Origin: an uncultured Bacilli bacterium
Lineage (GTDB): Bacteria > Bacillota_I > Bacilli_A > RFN20 > CAG-826
Direction: 5' to 3'
Assembly (NCBI GenBank): GCA_934725985.1
Contig: CAKVCX010000001.1
Location: 496,001-560,000, forward strand
Length of the DNA stretch: 64,000 bases
Below the pieces are notes generated by a model. It made no database searches. It was not told the origin of the DNA and was given only the letters and a program-made list of their open reading frames with translations. Position numbers and translations under genes: made by a program. Shown here piece after piece: positions 9,346-19,000 of the stretch; the stretch's first letter is position 1; each line of letters opens with the position of its first letter.

Positions 9346-10905
9346 ATGGAAAATTCACCTTTAATTCTAACTATAGATTTTGGAACTCAATCGGTTAGGG
9401 TATCAATATTTGATAAAACCGGAAGTATATTAAGCAGCGAAAAAGAAATATACGCGCCAGCTTATTATTCGCCAAAACCTGGTTATGCCGAACAAGATCC
9501 AAATTATTACTATGAATGCTTATGCAAATGCACGAAGCGTATTTCTTCTAATAACGAATTAATGAAAAGAGTCAAAGGAATAACGATGACTTGCTTTAGA
9601 GATTCTGCCGTTTTGCTTGATAAAGACAAAAATATAATTCGTCCGATGATATTATGGCTTGACCAACGTTATGCAAAATGTGAAAAGAGGTTGCCTTTAT
9701 TTTCTAGACTAGCTTTTGGGCTTGTTGGGATGAGCGAAGTTATCCAAATGAATAGAAGAAGAACGGTGGCAAACTGGATAAAAGAAAACGAACCAGAAAA
9801 CTTTGCAAAAATTGATAAATACATCGCAATTTCCACATATTTTATTTATAAATTAACAGGAAATTTAATAGATTCTTCTTCTGATTATACCGGTCATTAT
9901 CCTTTAAATTATAAGAAAAAAACCTGGTATAAAAATCCCGAAACTCAATTGCAAGGACAAATATTTTCTTTAAAGAAAAATCAACTTTGCAAGCTTGTTG
10001 ATAGTCAAGAAGTTTTAGGCAAAATTAGTAAAGGGGCTGCTTTAGAAACTGGCTTAGAAGAAGGGCTAATTTTATATGCTTGCGGTTCTGATAAATCATG
10101 CGAAACACTAGGAACCGGAGTAATAGAAGATGACATGCTTTCTATTTCGCTAGGAACGGCTTGCTCGGTCGAGACTAGTGTTAAAAAATTTGTATCCCCC
10201 TCTAAATTTTTCCCGGCCTATCCTTCCGTTGTCCCATCTTATTACAACTTAGATGTCCAGATATATCGTGGATATTGGATGATTAACTGGTTCTTAAAAG
10301 AATTTGGGGCGATGAATATCAATGATATTGTTATCGATGATGTTAACCCTGAAGATTACAACTCGAAACTAAAAGAAGTTCCTCCTGGATCAGATGGATT
10401 GATGCTTCAACCGTTCTGGGGTTCAAATTTGGATAAGCCAGAAGTAAAAGGGTCAATTATCGGTTTTAGCGACGTTACAACTAGAGAACATGTTTATAGA
10501 GCAATCATTGAAGGCATTACTTATGAACTTAGGTTAGCTAGCGAAGGCTTTGCTAAAAATTTAAAACACGGATTTAAAGAAATTAGAATGGCTGGCGGCG
10601 GTTCTAAATCAGACGAGATATGCCAAATAACTTCAGACATATTCAATTTGCCAGTTACAAAAGTCCAAACCAATGAGACATCTTCTTTAGGTGCGGCTAT
10701 CACTGGATTTTTAGCAATTAAAGAATTCAATAATAAAGAAGAAGCAGTTAAAGCAATGGTCCACCCATCTTTAACTTTTAAACCTAGCAAAGAAGCCAAT
10801 GCGATATATGAAGAACTTTATAACAATTGCTACAAGACGTTATATAAAAAATTAAAAGGCACGTATAAGTATTTATTTAATTTTTCTTCTAAAAATAGAA
10901 AATAA
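9346..10905 (+). CDS. FGGY-family carbohydrate kinase
   Basis: 519 residues with the two-domain FGGY sugar-kinase architecture. The N-terminal ATPase strand is LTIDFGTQSVRVSIFDKTG, LWLDQR lies near residue 105, and the C-terminal half has SLGTACSVETS, GIIEGITYELR-like residues and the hallmark MAGGGSKSDEICQITSDI. These enzymes phosphorylate sugars or polyols such as xylulose, glycerol, ribulose or rhamnulose. Substrate cannot be fixed here, though rhamnosidase-like genes elsewhere in the window make a deoxysugar or ketose plausible. An AAAGGA site 5 bases before the ATG and a TATAAT at 9315-9320 fit. It converges on a broken TetR gene 2 bases away. Confidence 0.88.
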   Translation: MENSPLILTIDFGTQSVRVSIFDKTGSILSSEKEIYAPAYYSPKPGYAEQDPNYYYECLCKCTKRISSNNELMKRVKGITMTCFRDSAVLLDKDKNIIRPMILWLDQRYAKCEKRLPLFSRLAFGLVGMSEVIQMNRRRTVANWIKENEPENFAKIDKYIAISTYFIYKLTGNLIDSSSDYTGHYPLNYKKKTWYKNPETQLQGQIFSLKKNQLCKLVDSQEVLGKISKGAALETGLEEGLILYACGSDKSCETLGTGVIEDDMLSISLGTACSVETSVKKFVSPSKFFPAYPSVVPSYYNLDVQIYRGYWMINWFLKEFGAMNINDIVIDDVNPEDYNSKLKEVPPGSDGLMLQPFWGSNLDKPEVKGSIIGFSDVTTREHVYRAIIEGITYELRLASEGFAKNLKHGFKEIRMAGGGSKSDEICQITSDIFNLPVTKVQTNETSSLGAAITGFLAIKEFNNKEEAVKAMVHPSLTFKPSKEANAIYEELYNNCYKTLYKKLKGTYKYLFNFSSKNRK

Positions 10906-10907
10906 AT

Positions 10908-11401
10908 TTAGCTAAGAAGATTAAATGTTTTTTCAGCTAATAAAAGACTGTCAAGCTCTTTTTTGCCATGCGATGAATAGGCTATGATTCCAACTACTGC
11001 TCCAAATAAAATTACTCTATTCTCTTCGCTTATATTTTTTGCTAATGAGTTAAATAAATTGGACAAATAACAATAAAAATATTTGTCTAGTATTTCTTTA
11101 TCCTTGCCATTAAAAAAGATATTATCGACTAAGTCTTTTTTCTTATTCGGTATCTTGATTATTGAACTATAAAACTTTTCTAGTTCACTTATTGTTTTTT
11201 CCTTTGGCGAATATATTAAATGCGAAAAGAATACTTTGAAGGAAAAGTTAAAAAATCTTGTTTAGATTCAAAGCAATAGTAAAAGGTTTGTGGGTGCACC
11301 CCCGCTTCTTTGCATAACTTTTCTACTGAAAAATCCGTAGTTTTTTCACTTTTTATGTATTCGCCATAGGCGAGGACTAATTTTTTGGCTGACCCCTTCA
11401 T
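10908..11401 (-). pseudogene. TetR-family regulator interrupted by a -1 frameshift at TTTTTTA
   Basis: The first 61-codon frame (starting at 11401) encodes a TetR helix-turn-helix, TDFSVEKLCKEAGVHPQTFYYCFESKQDF, then stops. The continuation lies in the -1 frame and runs to a stop at 10908-10910. It encodes a coherent TetR-like helical C-terminus beginning NFSFKVFFSHLIYSPKEKT and ending LLLAEKTFNLLS. The frames join at a run of six T (11246-11251) read as T TTT TTA. Restoring one T gives an uninterrupted protein of about 164 residues. This is either a homopolymer deletion (real or from sequencing) or ribosomal slippage on a classic slippery heptamer. It probably regulated a neighbouring gene. 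Confidence 0.7.
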
Positions 11402-11544
11402 ACTTAATAATTTTAGTTGTTGATTCTAAGCGAAACCAAATAATTATTTTATAGAAAATTCTAAATTTCTATATATTTTTAAGTGTTTTTTCTTTAGATA
11501 ATTTAGTTGCCCAACAATATACATGAAAAGAAAGGGGCATGTTT

Positions 11545-12438
11545 ATGAAAATAAATCTTCTTCTACTTTGTGCTGCCACTATTTTAACACCATCATTTTC
11601 TAATCATGTTGGTTTTATTCCTGAAAACGATGGTTATACAACTGAAGACATTAAATTTAATAGTGCAAAAAAATCCGTATCAACTAGAACTATCGCTGAT
11701 CATCCAACTGTAGCTGGTTTTCAATTTGTTCACGGTGATACCAAGCAAGTACTATCAACTGAACCTACTGGCTATTTCCATTATGATACAGATATTTATT
11801 ACTCACAGTTTACTACTACATCAAGATTGTATTTGATTCATGTTCGTTCAAACTTTACTTCTGGGTCCGAGGCCGTTTTGAATGATAACAGTTATGATTG
11901 GCATTACGATTTGTGGAGTGGTTACATTCATGTATCTGCTTCTCAAAAAAATGATGGAGCAAAGAGAAGCTCCAGTTTGCAATATGTAAAATCTTGGCCT
12001 GTTTCATCTTCGAGTGATATGACGTGCGATGTCACATCTTCTTTCGGCGTGAATTATACTATTTCTAACGATATACAAGTCGGTGCTAGTTTAAATGAAG
12101 GAGCCACAATTACGGCCAAGAGAACAAATGGGTTTTCGATTGGGTTTCAACAGGCTACAACAATTCATGGGAAGGAGCCCTCAATAAACGCGGAAAAAGC
12201 CCCGGATCAAAATGCAGATATCTCTTATTGGTCGTATCAATTCCATGAGCCTTATAAGGGTAGTTATCAAATGGATTGCTATTATATGTTTGAAGTTTCT
12301 AATGATTCTGCTGGTTATGAGAGCTATTCCTTCAATTATTCTATTGATATAAAAATGACAAACATTGCTTGGAAAGGCTACATATGGCAGCAATTAAAAG
12401 ATACAACTACTAATGTTTCTTCTTCATTTGGGATATAA
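11545..12438 (+). CDS. Secreted protein of unknown function, beta-rich
   Basis: About 297 residues. The ATG at 11545 is chosen over 11539 because AAAGGGG at 11531-11537 is 7 bases away from it and only one base from the earlier ATG. The N-terminus KINLLLLCAATILTPSFS is a plain signal peptide with no lipobox. The mature part is rich in Ser, Thr, Tyr and aromatic/polar alternation, suggesting an all-beta extracellular protein. I do not recognise the family; a pore-forming or adhesin-like fold is possible but unsupported. A gene for a 63-residue double-membrane-segment protein follows 24 bases on and shares the terminator. The broken TetR gene upstream may have controlled the pair. Confidence 0.75.
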   Translation: MKINLLLLCAATILTPSFSNHVGFIPENDGYTTEDIKFNSAKKSVSTRTIADHPTVAGFQFVHGDTKQVLSTEPTGYFHYDTDIYYSQFTTTSRLYLIHVRSNFTSGSEAVLNDNSYDWHYDLWSGYIHVSASQKNDGAKRSSSLQYVKSWPVSSSSDMTCDVTSSFGVNYTISNDIQVGASLNEGATITAKRTNGFSIGFQQATTIHGKEPSINAEKAPDQNADISYWSYQFHEPYKGSYQMDCYYMFEVSNDSAGYESYSFNYSIDIKMTNIAWKGYIWQQLKDTTTNVSSSFGI

Positions 12439-12462
12439 TATAAATACTAGGGAGTTAAAAAT

Positions 12463-12654
12463 ATGAAATTTAAACGTTTATTTACCACTTCAATCGCATT
12501 GATGGTTTGCTCTTCTTTAGCAATGCTTGGATCCTTAATTGGCTATTCAACTGGAACAGACATGTTCTACAACACAATTTTGACTGTTTCTTTAATTGTC
12601 TTAGCCCTTGGGCTAGTCGGCGCGATTGTTTTCTCTTTTAAAAAAGACGAATAA
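12463..12654 (+). CDS. Small membrane protein, two transmembrane segments
   Basis: 63 residues: short cationic start MKFKRLFTT, one hydrophobic segment (about residues 10-27), a short polar turn GYSTGTDMFYN, and a second hydrophobic segment (about 34-57) ending in the charged tail SFKKDE. A GGGAG site precedes the ATG. It is probably cotranscribed with the secreted protein in front of it, so it may be an export accessory, an immunity or an anchoring partner. No family is recognised. Confidence 0.65.
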   Translation: MKFKRLFTTSIALMVCSSLAMLGSLIGYSTGTDMFYNTILTVSLIVLALGLVGAIVFSFKKDE

Positions 12655-12670
12655 AAATACATTTAGAATT

Positions 12671-12724
12671 AAAGGCAAGCCTAAAGAAAGAAGAACAATC
12701 TTTCCTTAGGCTTGCTTTTTTTAT
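12671..12724 (+). terminator. Intrinsic terminator
   Basis: Long imperfect stem (AAGCCTAAAGAAAG with CTTTCCTTAGGCTT) followed by a run of seven T. It ends the secreted-protein/small-membrane-protein unit and may also end the convergent TetR gene. Confidence 0.8.
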
Positions 12725-12747
12725 ATATTAACATGTGTATTGATTAT

Positions 12748-13362
12748 TTATGTTTCTGATAAAGGCTTTTTCATTAACATTTCTAAAATTATGTCTCCAG
12801 AAATGATGGACTTTTTGCCTTTAGTATTCATGTTTTTTGTAACGTCTACTTTTATTAATTCAAATATTGCTTTAGCTATTTGATTTACATCTCCTGCAAT
12901 GGCGTTCCCTTCGTTTTGCGAGGCTTCTATTAACTTTAAAAAGGCTCTTTTCAAATCAACGTCCTTCATCTTTTTCTTTACTTCATTCGGAACCTCATCT
13001 AATTCATCTAAGCATAAGGCTATTTTCAAAGCATAAAAATCTAAAGACGATTTATTTGTAATTGATGAATAATGATTAGTTAGCAATTTAAGTCCGTTTG
13101 TTCCGCCTATTTCTAAAGCTTCATTTATTGGAAACATTATGTTGTTATTAATTATAAAATCTTTAAAAAGATAAACGAAAATATCTTCCATTGAATCGAA
13201 GTAATGATAGAAAAGACCGTGTGAACATCTAACGGATTTTGTTATTTGATCAACTGAAATATTTCCATATCCGACTTCGGCAAATAGTTTTAAAGCTTTA
13301 TCGGTTATTTTGCTTTTTCTTTTGTCTTTGACAATTCTATTTTGCTCTGGCGTACGCGGCAT
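12748..13362 (-). CDS. TetR/AcrR-family transcriptional regulator
   Basis: 204 residues from the ATG at 13362, which has AAGAAAGGGG six bases upstream; a longer frame from 13383 would need GTG with no site. The N-terminal HTH is clear: ITDKALKLFAEVGYGNISVDQITKSVRCSHGLFYHYFDSMEDIFVYLF, with the usual GLFYHYF recognition helix. The rest is the helical ligand-binding domain. It lies 25 bases behind the DUF368 gene on the same strand, so it may regulate that transporter. The effector is unknown. Confidence 0.9.
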   Translation of the reverse strand: MPRTPEQNRIVKDKRKSKITDKALKLFAEVGYGNISVDQITKSVRCSHGLFYHYFDSMEDIFVYLFKDFIINNNIMFPINEALEIGGTNGLKLLTNHYSSITNKSSLDFYALKIALCLDELDEVPNEVKKKMKDVDLKRAFLKLIEASQNEGNAIAGDVNQIAKAIFELIKVDVTKNMNTKGKKSIISGDIILEMLMKKPLSET

Positions 13363-13387
13363 ATTGACCCCTTTCTTAAACACTTAT

Positions 13388-14332
13388 TCAACTTTTTTGA
13401 GTTGATGTTTCTTCTTTTTTTCTTGTAGCAAATTTTATCAAAAGTAAAGTTGCAACTGCAACTAATACAAGCAAGACAATGCCTACTATATATTGCCAAG
13501 GCTTAGAAGTGGTTTCGCTAAAATAAGTTGGCCAAATTTGGTTATTTAAATACATTGCTATAATTGACCCGATCACAAACCCAAGAACATAACCGTATGT
13601 CCCTCTTTTATGTTTTTCTAATAATGTTTTCATTATTTTCGAGATAAATAAAAATCCAATTATTACCCCTATTACTAAACATAAAGTTAATAGGAGTCCT
13701 GATGTTAATCTAGAGGAATTATGGATGATGGAATTATCACCAAAATAAATATCTAAGACCGGTTGATATAGACCGAATATAAATAAAATCATTGCTCCTG
13801 AAATACCAGGAATAATGCAAGCGGCAGCAGATACGAATCCGACAATGATTATTACAATATAAACCCACAGGTTCGCATTTGGATTTAAAAAGGCATCTTC
13901 GAAAGAGAACCATTTAAAAACATAAGCTAAAACAGACATAATGCCAATTAAGGCCGCTAAAACAAATCCGATGACAAATCTAGAACCGTCTTTTAATGTT
14001 ATTTTTTCAATGCCTGACTCTTTATATATGGTAGGAAGTCCTCCAACGATAAAGCCGGAGCAGATGCAAACTATCAAAAAAGGAACGTAATCCCAAGCTA
14101 GATGCTGCAAATAAAGAAGAATTATTCCAGATATAACCCAGCCTATTCCTATGGGTAGAAGAGTTAAAAAAGCTCTCCAAAAATGTTTTTTTAAATCATT
14201 TATGCCGCTTATTAATTTATCATAGATATTGACAATCAAACCTATTGTTCCTGCCGATACACCAGGCAACAATCCTGACCCTAAAGAAGCTCCTTTTGCC
14301 AAATCAATAAAAAAATCTTTTGCTTTCATCAA
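13388..14332 (-). CDS. DUF368 membrane protein (PopT-type undecaprenyl-phosphate translocase family)
   Basis: 314 residues with about eight to nine membrane segments. The family signature GASLGSGLLPGVSAGTIGLIVNIYDKLI lies near residues 14-41 and is echoed in the second half by SAAACIIPGISGAMILFIFGLYQPVLD, the inverted-repeat PG(V/I)S(A/G) motifs of DUF368. Members of this family (PopT) have been shown to return undecaprenyl phosphate across the membrane for envelope synthesis. It is followed by a TetR regulator. The biochemical role is transferred from the family; the membership itself is clear. Confidence 0.88.
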   Translation of the reverse strand: MMKAKDFFIDLAKGASLGSGLLPGVSAGTIGLIVNIYDKLISGINDLKKHFWRAFLTLLPIGIGWVISGIILLYLQHLAWDYVPFLIVCICSGFIVGGLPTIYKESGIEKITLKDGSRFVIGFVLAALIGIMSVLAYVFKWFSFEDAFLNPNANLWVYIVIIIVGFVSAAACIIPGISGAMILFIFGLYQPVLDIYFGDNSIIHNSSRLTSGLLLTLCLVIGVIIGFLFISKIMKTLLEKHKRGTYGYVLGFVIGSIIAMYLNNQIWPTYFSETTSKPWQYIVGIVLLVLVAVATLLLIKFATRKKEETSTQKS

Positions 14333-14396
14333 AACTATTTTATAAAAGTGAATAAAGAAAGGGAACTTTTTTTAAGTCTGTGGTAGTATGTTTGCT

Positions 14397-14945
14397 ATGC
14401 AAAGTATTGTTTTATATGTTTCTCAGGTAGGCTCTACCAAAAAATATGCCGAAGATATCGCTTCTAGCCTTTCTACTAAGGCTGTTCCATTAAAGAAATT
14501 TAAATGGAAAGAAATTTCAAAATATGACCTCATTATTTTTGGAGGCTGGGTAATGGGCGGAAAAATAAAGGGTATCGATGATTTTTTATCTCATTACGAC
14601 GATATGGAAAATAAGAATGTCATCGTTTTTTCTTCCGGCATGTCTATTCCTTCAAAAGAAGGCAGGGAAGATATAATTAATAAAAATGTCCTGGATTTAT
14701 ATCATGTCCGTTATTACCAATTAAGAGGATCTTTTGATATGTCTAAGCTGCCATTCTTCCAAAAAGTCATGCTAAAGATGGCTTTAAAAATGATGAGCAA
14801 TGGAAATCAAGGCGGAGTCACTTCTTCTATGGTTGCTCAATTTATGGAACATCCTGTTGATTATTATGATCAAGAAGGTATTAATAAAATCATAAATGTA
14901 GCCCATAAAATTACTAATGTTGTCGAGGCCGAAGTAGTTAAATGA
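14397..14945 (+). CDS. Flavodoxin-domain protein
   Basis: 182 residues from the ATG at 14397; an earlier in-frame ATG at 14388 is possible, and neither has a clear ribosome site. The N-terminus QSIVLYVSQVGSTKKYAEDIA is the flavodoxin FMN-phosphate loop, followed by YDLIIFGGWVMGGKIKG and VIVFSSGMS, the later flavin loops. The C-terminal part (KLPFFQKVMLKMALKMM) resembles the flavodoxin/HemG-like group. Probable role: FMN-dependent electron transfer or quinone/protoporphyrinogen-type reduction. It overlaps pth by 4 bases (ATGA), so it is cotranscribed with the pth-mfd run. Confidence 0.82.
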   Translation: MQSIVLYVSQVGSTKKYAEDIASSLSTKAVPLKKFKWKEISKYDLIIFGGWVMGGKIKGIDDFLSHYDDMENKNVIVFSSGMSIPSKEGREDIINKNVLDLYHVRYYQLRGSFDMSKLPFFQKVMLKMALKMMSNGNQGGVTSSMVAQFMEHPVDYYDQEGINKIINVAHKITNVVEAEVVK

Positions 14946-15499
14946 AATTAATTGTCGGTTTGGGAAATCCAGGGAAACAATATGAGCACACTCGTCATAA
15001 CATGGGTTTTGATGTTATAGATAGTTTTGCTGAAATGGTTAAGGCTGACATCGATAGGAAAAAGTATAACGGCCTATACGGAATAGTTAAGAATCCTTCT
15101 TTTAAAGAAGATATTATTTTGGCCAAGCCTGAAACTTTTATGAACCTTTCAGGTGAGTTTGTTTCTCCTTTAATGTCTTTTTTTAAAATCGATATTAGCG
15201 ATTTAATTGTTGTTTATGATGATATGGCTATTGAAGAAGGGAAGATTAGACTAAGACCATCCGGATCTAGCGGATCTCATAAAGGAATGCAAAATATAAT
15301 CGATTGTTTGTCTAGCGATAAGTTTAAAAGAATTAGAATCGGCATAGGTGAGCCGATTCATGGTTCTATAGATTATGTTTTATCTAAGCCTACAGGCGAA
15401 AGCAAAACAAAAATAGAAGAAGCTATAAAAAAAGCGACTTTTGCGTTGAAAGATTGCATTTTGCATGATTTTAATTATGCGATGAATCACTATAACTAA
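14942..15499 (+). CDS. pth: Peptidyl-tRNA hydrolase
   Basis: 185 residues with the standard Pth signatures: KLIVGLGNPGKQYEHTRHNMGFDVID at the start (catalytic His in TRHN), AKPETFMNLSG, and VVYDDMAIEEGKIRLRPSGSSGSHKGMQNI with the catalytic Asp. It releases peptides from tRNA after drop-off or rescue. It overlaps the flavodoxin stop by ATGA and abuts mfd with no gap. The pth-mfd-S4 protein-tilS-ftsH order is conserved in Firmicutes. Confidence 0.96.
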   Translation: MKLIVGLGNPGKQYEHTRHNMGFDVIDSFAEMVKADIDRKKYNGLYGIVKNPSFKEDIILAKPETFMNLSGEFVSPLMSFFKIDISDLIVVYDDMAIEEGKIRLRPSGSSGSHKGMQNIIDCLSSDKFKRIRIGIGEPIHGSIDYVLSKPTGESKTKIEEAIKKATFALKDCILHDFNYAMNHYN

Positions 15500-18400
15500 A
15501 TGGAAAATAATAATCTTTTTTCTTTATTAAAAAATATTCCGTTTATTCAAAATTTGGGTGAATATTCATCCAATTTTGTAAGCGATGACACTCTTGGCCC
15601 TGCCTTGGCAATTTTGACTTTGTTTAAGGAAAAAGAAGATAACTATGTTTTGGTTTCTCCAAACCAATATTCTTGTCAAAGGCTATACGAATTTCTCCTT
15701 AATTTTTTAGACGAAGAAAATGTGGTGTTTTTTCCTTCTGATGAATTGCTTAGGGCTGAAGCTCTTTCTTCTAGTTTGGAATTAGAAGCCCAACGTCTTT
15801 ATGCAATGTATCGTTTGCTAGATGGCAAAAAGAAAATATTAGTCACCCATCCTAGCGCTTTGCTTCGGTTTTTGCCTAGTAAAGAGCAATTTAAGAAACA
15901 ATTAATATTTTTAAAAAAAGGTGACGTAATAAATCCTTCTTCCCTTAAAAAGAAATTGGTTGAAAATGGATATTCTATTAATGATAAAGTAGAGCATTCC
16001 CTTCAATTTGCCTCAAGAGGTGATATTTTAGATATATATTCTGTTTCTTATCTTGATCCAATTAGAATTGAATTTTTTGATGACGAAATTGAATCCATTA
16101 GATTATTTGACGTAGCAAGCCAAGAGTCGAAAAAAGAATTAGTTGAAGTATGTATTGTGCCTTCTACTGATTTTTTCTTGCCCAAAGAAGAATTTCCTAG
16201 CTTTGAAAAAAGAATAAATAATAGATTAAGCAAAGATGAAGAAGAACTGCCTTTAGAAAGATTTAATGATTTGAAAAGGAACGTTAATTCTATTTTGGAA
16301 GGATATTCTAAAAATGACTATAGGGCTTCGATGTATAAGTATTATGGTTTGGCTAATCCGCAAGCTGCCTCGATTATAAGCTATTTCGATCCTAAATTTG
16401 TTTATTTCCCAAACTATGGTCAATTTAAAGAATCAATAACTTTGCTAAATGATGAGGCTCATCAATATTTTGGAGAGCTTTTCTATAAAGGCGAATGTCT
16501 TTCACATTTAGAGCAATATCTTGAGGCATCCAAGGCATTAAACGACGTAAAATTAATACACGGGTCAATTTTTTCTTCTTCTAGTTCTGATTTTTCTTTC
16601 CCTGTTCATAAAATTTCTTTAACCGGCAAATCTATTTCGTCGATTCTTCCTACTATTCAAAGCTATTTATCAACCGGAAACAAAGTAATCGTTTGTTTAA
16701 AAGAGAACCAGCAAAGAAAAACAGTTGAGAGCTTTTTAAAAGACGGGAAGTTGGACTTTGAAAGTGTTGCAGGCTTAGATATCCCTCAATCTAATTTAGC
16801 TTTTTCATCTTTTAATTTATCCGAAGGATTTGAAATCCCGTCAATTAAAGTAACCTATATTTCTTCTAATGAATTGTTTGGTCAAAGGGGAGTGGCTTCT
16901 AGGTTTACTTCTAGGTTTAAGGAAGCAACGATTTTAAGAAGCTATGAAGAGCTAAAACCAGGCGATTATGTTGTTCATGAATATAACGGGATTGGCCAGT
17001 TTCTAGATATTAAAACAATTGAAGTGGAAGGAAAGCATAGAGACTTTCTCCACATTGCTTATGCCGGGAACGAATTTTTATATGTCCCATTGGAGCAATT
17101 TAGATTGGTCAGAAAATATGCTGGAAGAGAAGGTGCGAGGCCTCAATTAAGTAGGCTATCTACAAAAGAATGGGAAAAAAGAAAAGCCAAAATAAACAAT
17201 AGAATCAACGAACTGGCCGATAGATTAATTGAACTATATGGTAATAGAGTAAGAAATAAAGGCTTTGCTTTTCCTAAAGACGATGAACTGCAAAAACAAT
17301 TTGAAGATGAATTTCCTTATAAGCTAACAGACGATCAGCAAAAGGCTGTTGATGCCATAAAAAAAGACATGGAAAGCCCTGAAATAATGGATAGGTTAGT
17401 ATGTGGTGATGTAGGCTTTGGGAAAACCGAAGTAGCTTTTAGAGCCATATTTAAAGCCATATCAAGCGGTAAACAAGTTGCTCTTTTATGCCCCACTACC
17501 TTATTGGCCAGGCAACATTATGAAGTCGCGATGCAGAGGTTTGCTTCTTTTGGGGTAAGAATGGCTTTATTTTCTAGGTTAATACCTGAGTCTATTCAAA
17601 AGCAAAATTTAAAAGCAATCGAAAAAGGACAAATAGATTTAGTAATCGGCACTCATCGTTTGCTTTCTAAAGATTTTGTCTATAAAGATTTAGGCTTGCT
17701 AGTTGTCGATGAAGAGCAAAGGTTTGGGGTTGAACAAAAAGAAAAAATAAAAGAGATGAAAAATACCGTTGATGTATTAACTTTATCTGCTACTCCGATA
17801 CCAAGGACTTTGCAAATGTCTTTAGTAGGCATTCGTCCCATGTCGGAAATAAATACACCACCCTCTTCTAGAATGCCTATTCAAACTTATGTAACCCCCT
17901 ATAAAGAAGAAGTAGTTGACGAATTGATTTCTAGAGAACTTTCAAGAAAAGGCCAGGTGTTTTATGTTCATAATAAAGTAGAATCCATTTATGCCTGTGC
18001 TTCAAAGCTTTCTTCTAGAATACCTTCTGCTAAAGTAGGTGTTGTTCATGGCCAAATGGATAAGAATGACGTTGAAGATGTCATGTCTAGGTTCTACGAC
18101 AACGATATAAATGTTTTGGTTTGCACTTCAATTGTCGAAAACGGGATCGACATCCCTAACGCGAACATGATTATTGTTGAAAACGCGGATACTTTTGGTT
18201 TGTCTCAGCTTTATCAAATAAAGGGAAGAGTAGGACGTGGGAATAGGATTTCTTATGCTTATTTGATGTATAAGCCTTATAAAAATATGAACGAAGATGC
18301 CAAAAAAAGGCTTCAAGCTATCCAAGAATTTACCGAGCTAGGTTCAGGTTATAAGATTGCCCAACGCGACTTAATGATTAGAGGCGCAGGAGATATTCTA

Positions 18401-18976
18401 GGCCCAGAACAAGCTGGGTTTATCGATTCGATTGGTCTTGATCTTTATATGAAAATGCTAAACGAAGCGATCGAAGCTAAAAAGATCGGCAAAGTCTTAG
18501 CCCCTCCTCCAAGCAAAAAACTATTTGACATTGATGCATATATTCCGTCTAACTACGCTTCAAAATCAGACAAGATTGTTTTATATCAGGAACTTGAATC
18601 CATTGATAAAGAGCCTGATTTGATTAAGTTTAGTAAAAAGATAAGGGACGTGTATGGAAAATTGCCAAAAGAAACATCTTTATTAATCCAAAAGAAACGT
18701 ATAGACATTTTATCTGATAATGAAGAATTTACTTCTATTGAGGAAAGACAAAATAAAGTAGATATTTCTTTATCTTCTTCTTTTTCTAGAATCGATGGGA
18801 TAGGAAGTGACTTATTCAATGGCTTATTGCCTTTGATGAATAAACTAAGGGTTACTTATTTAAATAAGACTTTGGTTGTTTCCTTAAACAAACAAAATGA
18901 TTGGCTTAATGACCTAGAAACTATAATGAAAACAATCCATAGCATTTATTTGAAATTTAAAAAGACTTCCCTTTAG
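15500..18976 (+). CDS. mfd: Transcription-repair coupling factor Mfd
   Basis: 1158 residues, normal for Mfd. Order: UvrB-homology N-terminal region, the RNA-polymerase interaction domain starting KPGDYVVHEYNGIGQF, the superfamily 2 translocase with Walker A GDVGFGKT (636-643), DEEQRFG box, SATPIPRT, CTSIVENGIDIPNAN and QIKGRVGRG, then the C-terminal TRCF domain. It removes stalled RNA polymerase and recruits UvrA. Its ATG follows the pth stop codon directly with no ribosome site, implying translational coupling. Confidence 0.97.
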   Translation: MENNNLFSLLKNIPFIQNLGEYSSNFVSDDTLGPALAILTLFKEKEDNYVLVSPNQYSCQRLYEFLLNFLDEENVVFFPSDELLRAEALSSSLELEAQRLYAMYRLLDGKKKILVTHPSALLRFLPSKEQFKKQLIFLKKGDVINPSSLKKKLVENGYSINDKVEHSLQFASRGDILDIYSVSYLDPIRIEFFDDEIESIRLFDVASQESKKELVEVCIVPSTDFFLPKEEFPSFEKRINNRLSKDEEELPLERFNDLKRNVNSILEGYSKNDYRASMYKYYGLANPQAASIISYFDPKFVYFPNYGQFKESITLLNDEAHQYFGELFYKGECLSHLEQYLEASKALNDVKLIHGSIFSSSSSDFSFPVHKISLTGKSISSILPTIQSYLSTGNKVIVCLKENQQRKTVESFLKDGKLDFESVAGLDIPQSNLAFSSFNLSEGFEIPSIKVTYISSNELFGQRGVASRFTSRFKEATILRSYEELKPGDYVVHEYNGIGQFLDIKTIEVEGKHRDFLHIAYAGNEFLYVPLEQFRLVRKYAGREGARPQLSRLSTKEWEKRKAKINNRINELADRLIELYGNRVRNKGFAFPKDDELQKQFEDEFPYKLTDDQQKAVDAIKKDMESPEIMDRLVCGDVGFGKTEVAFRAIFKAISSGKQVALLCPTTLLARQHYEVAMQRFASFGVRMALFSRLIPESIQKQNLKAIEKGQIDLVIGTHRLLSKDFVYKDLGLLVVDEEQRFGVEQKEKIKEMKNTVDVLTLSATPIPRTLQMSLVGIRPMSEINTPPSSRMPIQTYVTPYKEEVVDELISRELSRKGQVFYVHNKVESIYACASKLSSRIPSAKVGVVHGQMDKNDVEDVMSRFYDNDINVLVCTSIVENGIDIPNANMIIVENADTFGLSQLYQIKGRVGRGNRISYAYLMYKPYKNMNEDAKKRLQAIQEFTELGSGYKIAQRDLMIRGAGDILGPEQAGFIDSIGLDLYMKMLNEAIEAKKIGKVLAPPPSKKLFDIDAYIPSNYASKSDKIVLYQELESIDKEPDLIKFSKKIRDVYGKLPKETSLLIQKKRIDILSDNEEFTSIEERQNKVDISLSSSFSRIDGIGSDLFNGLLPLMNKLRVTYLNKTLVVSLNKQNDWLNDLETIMKTIHSIYLKFKKTSL

Positions 18977-19000
18977 GGAAAATGTGGTATTCTTATAGCG

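Noticed and set aside
11216..11401. A complete 61-residue regulator
   Set aside because: It ends abruptly after the helix-turn-helix, and the missing TetR domain continues in the -1 frame.
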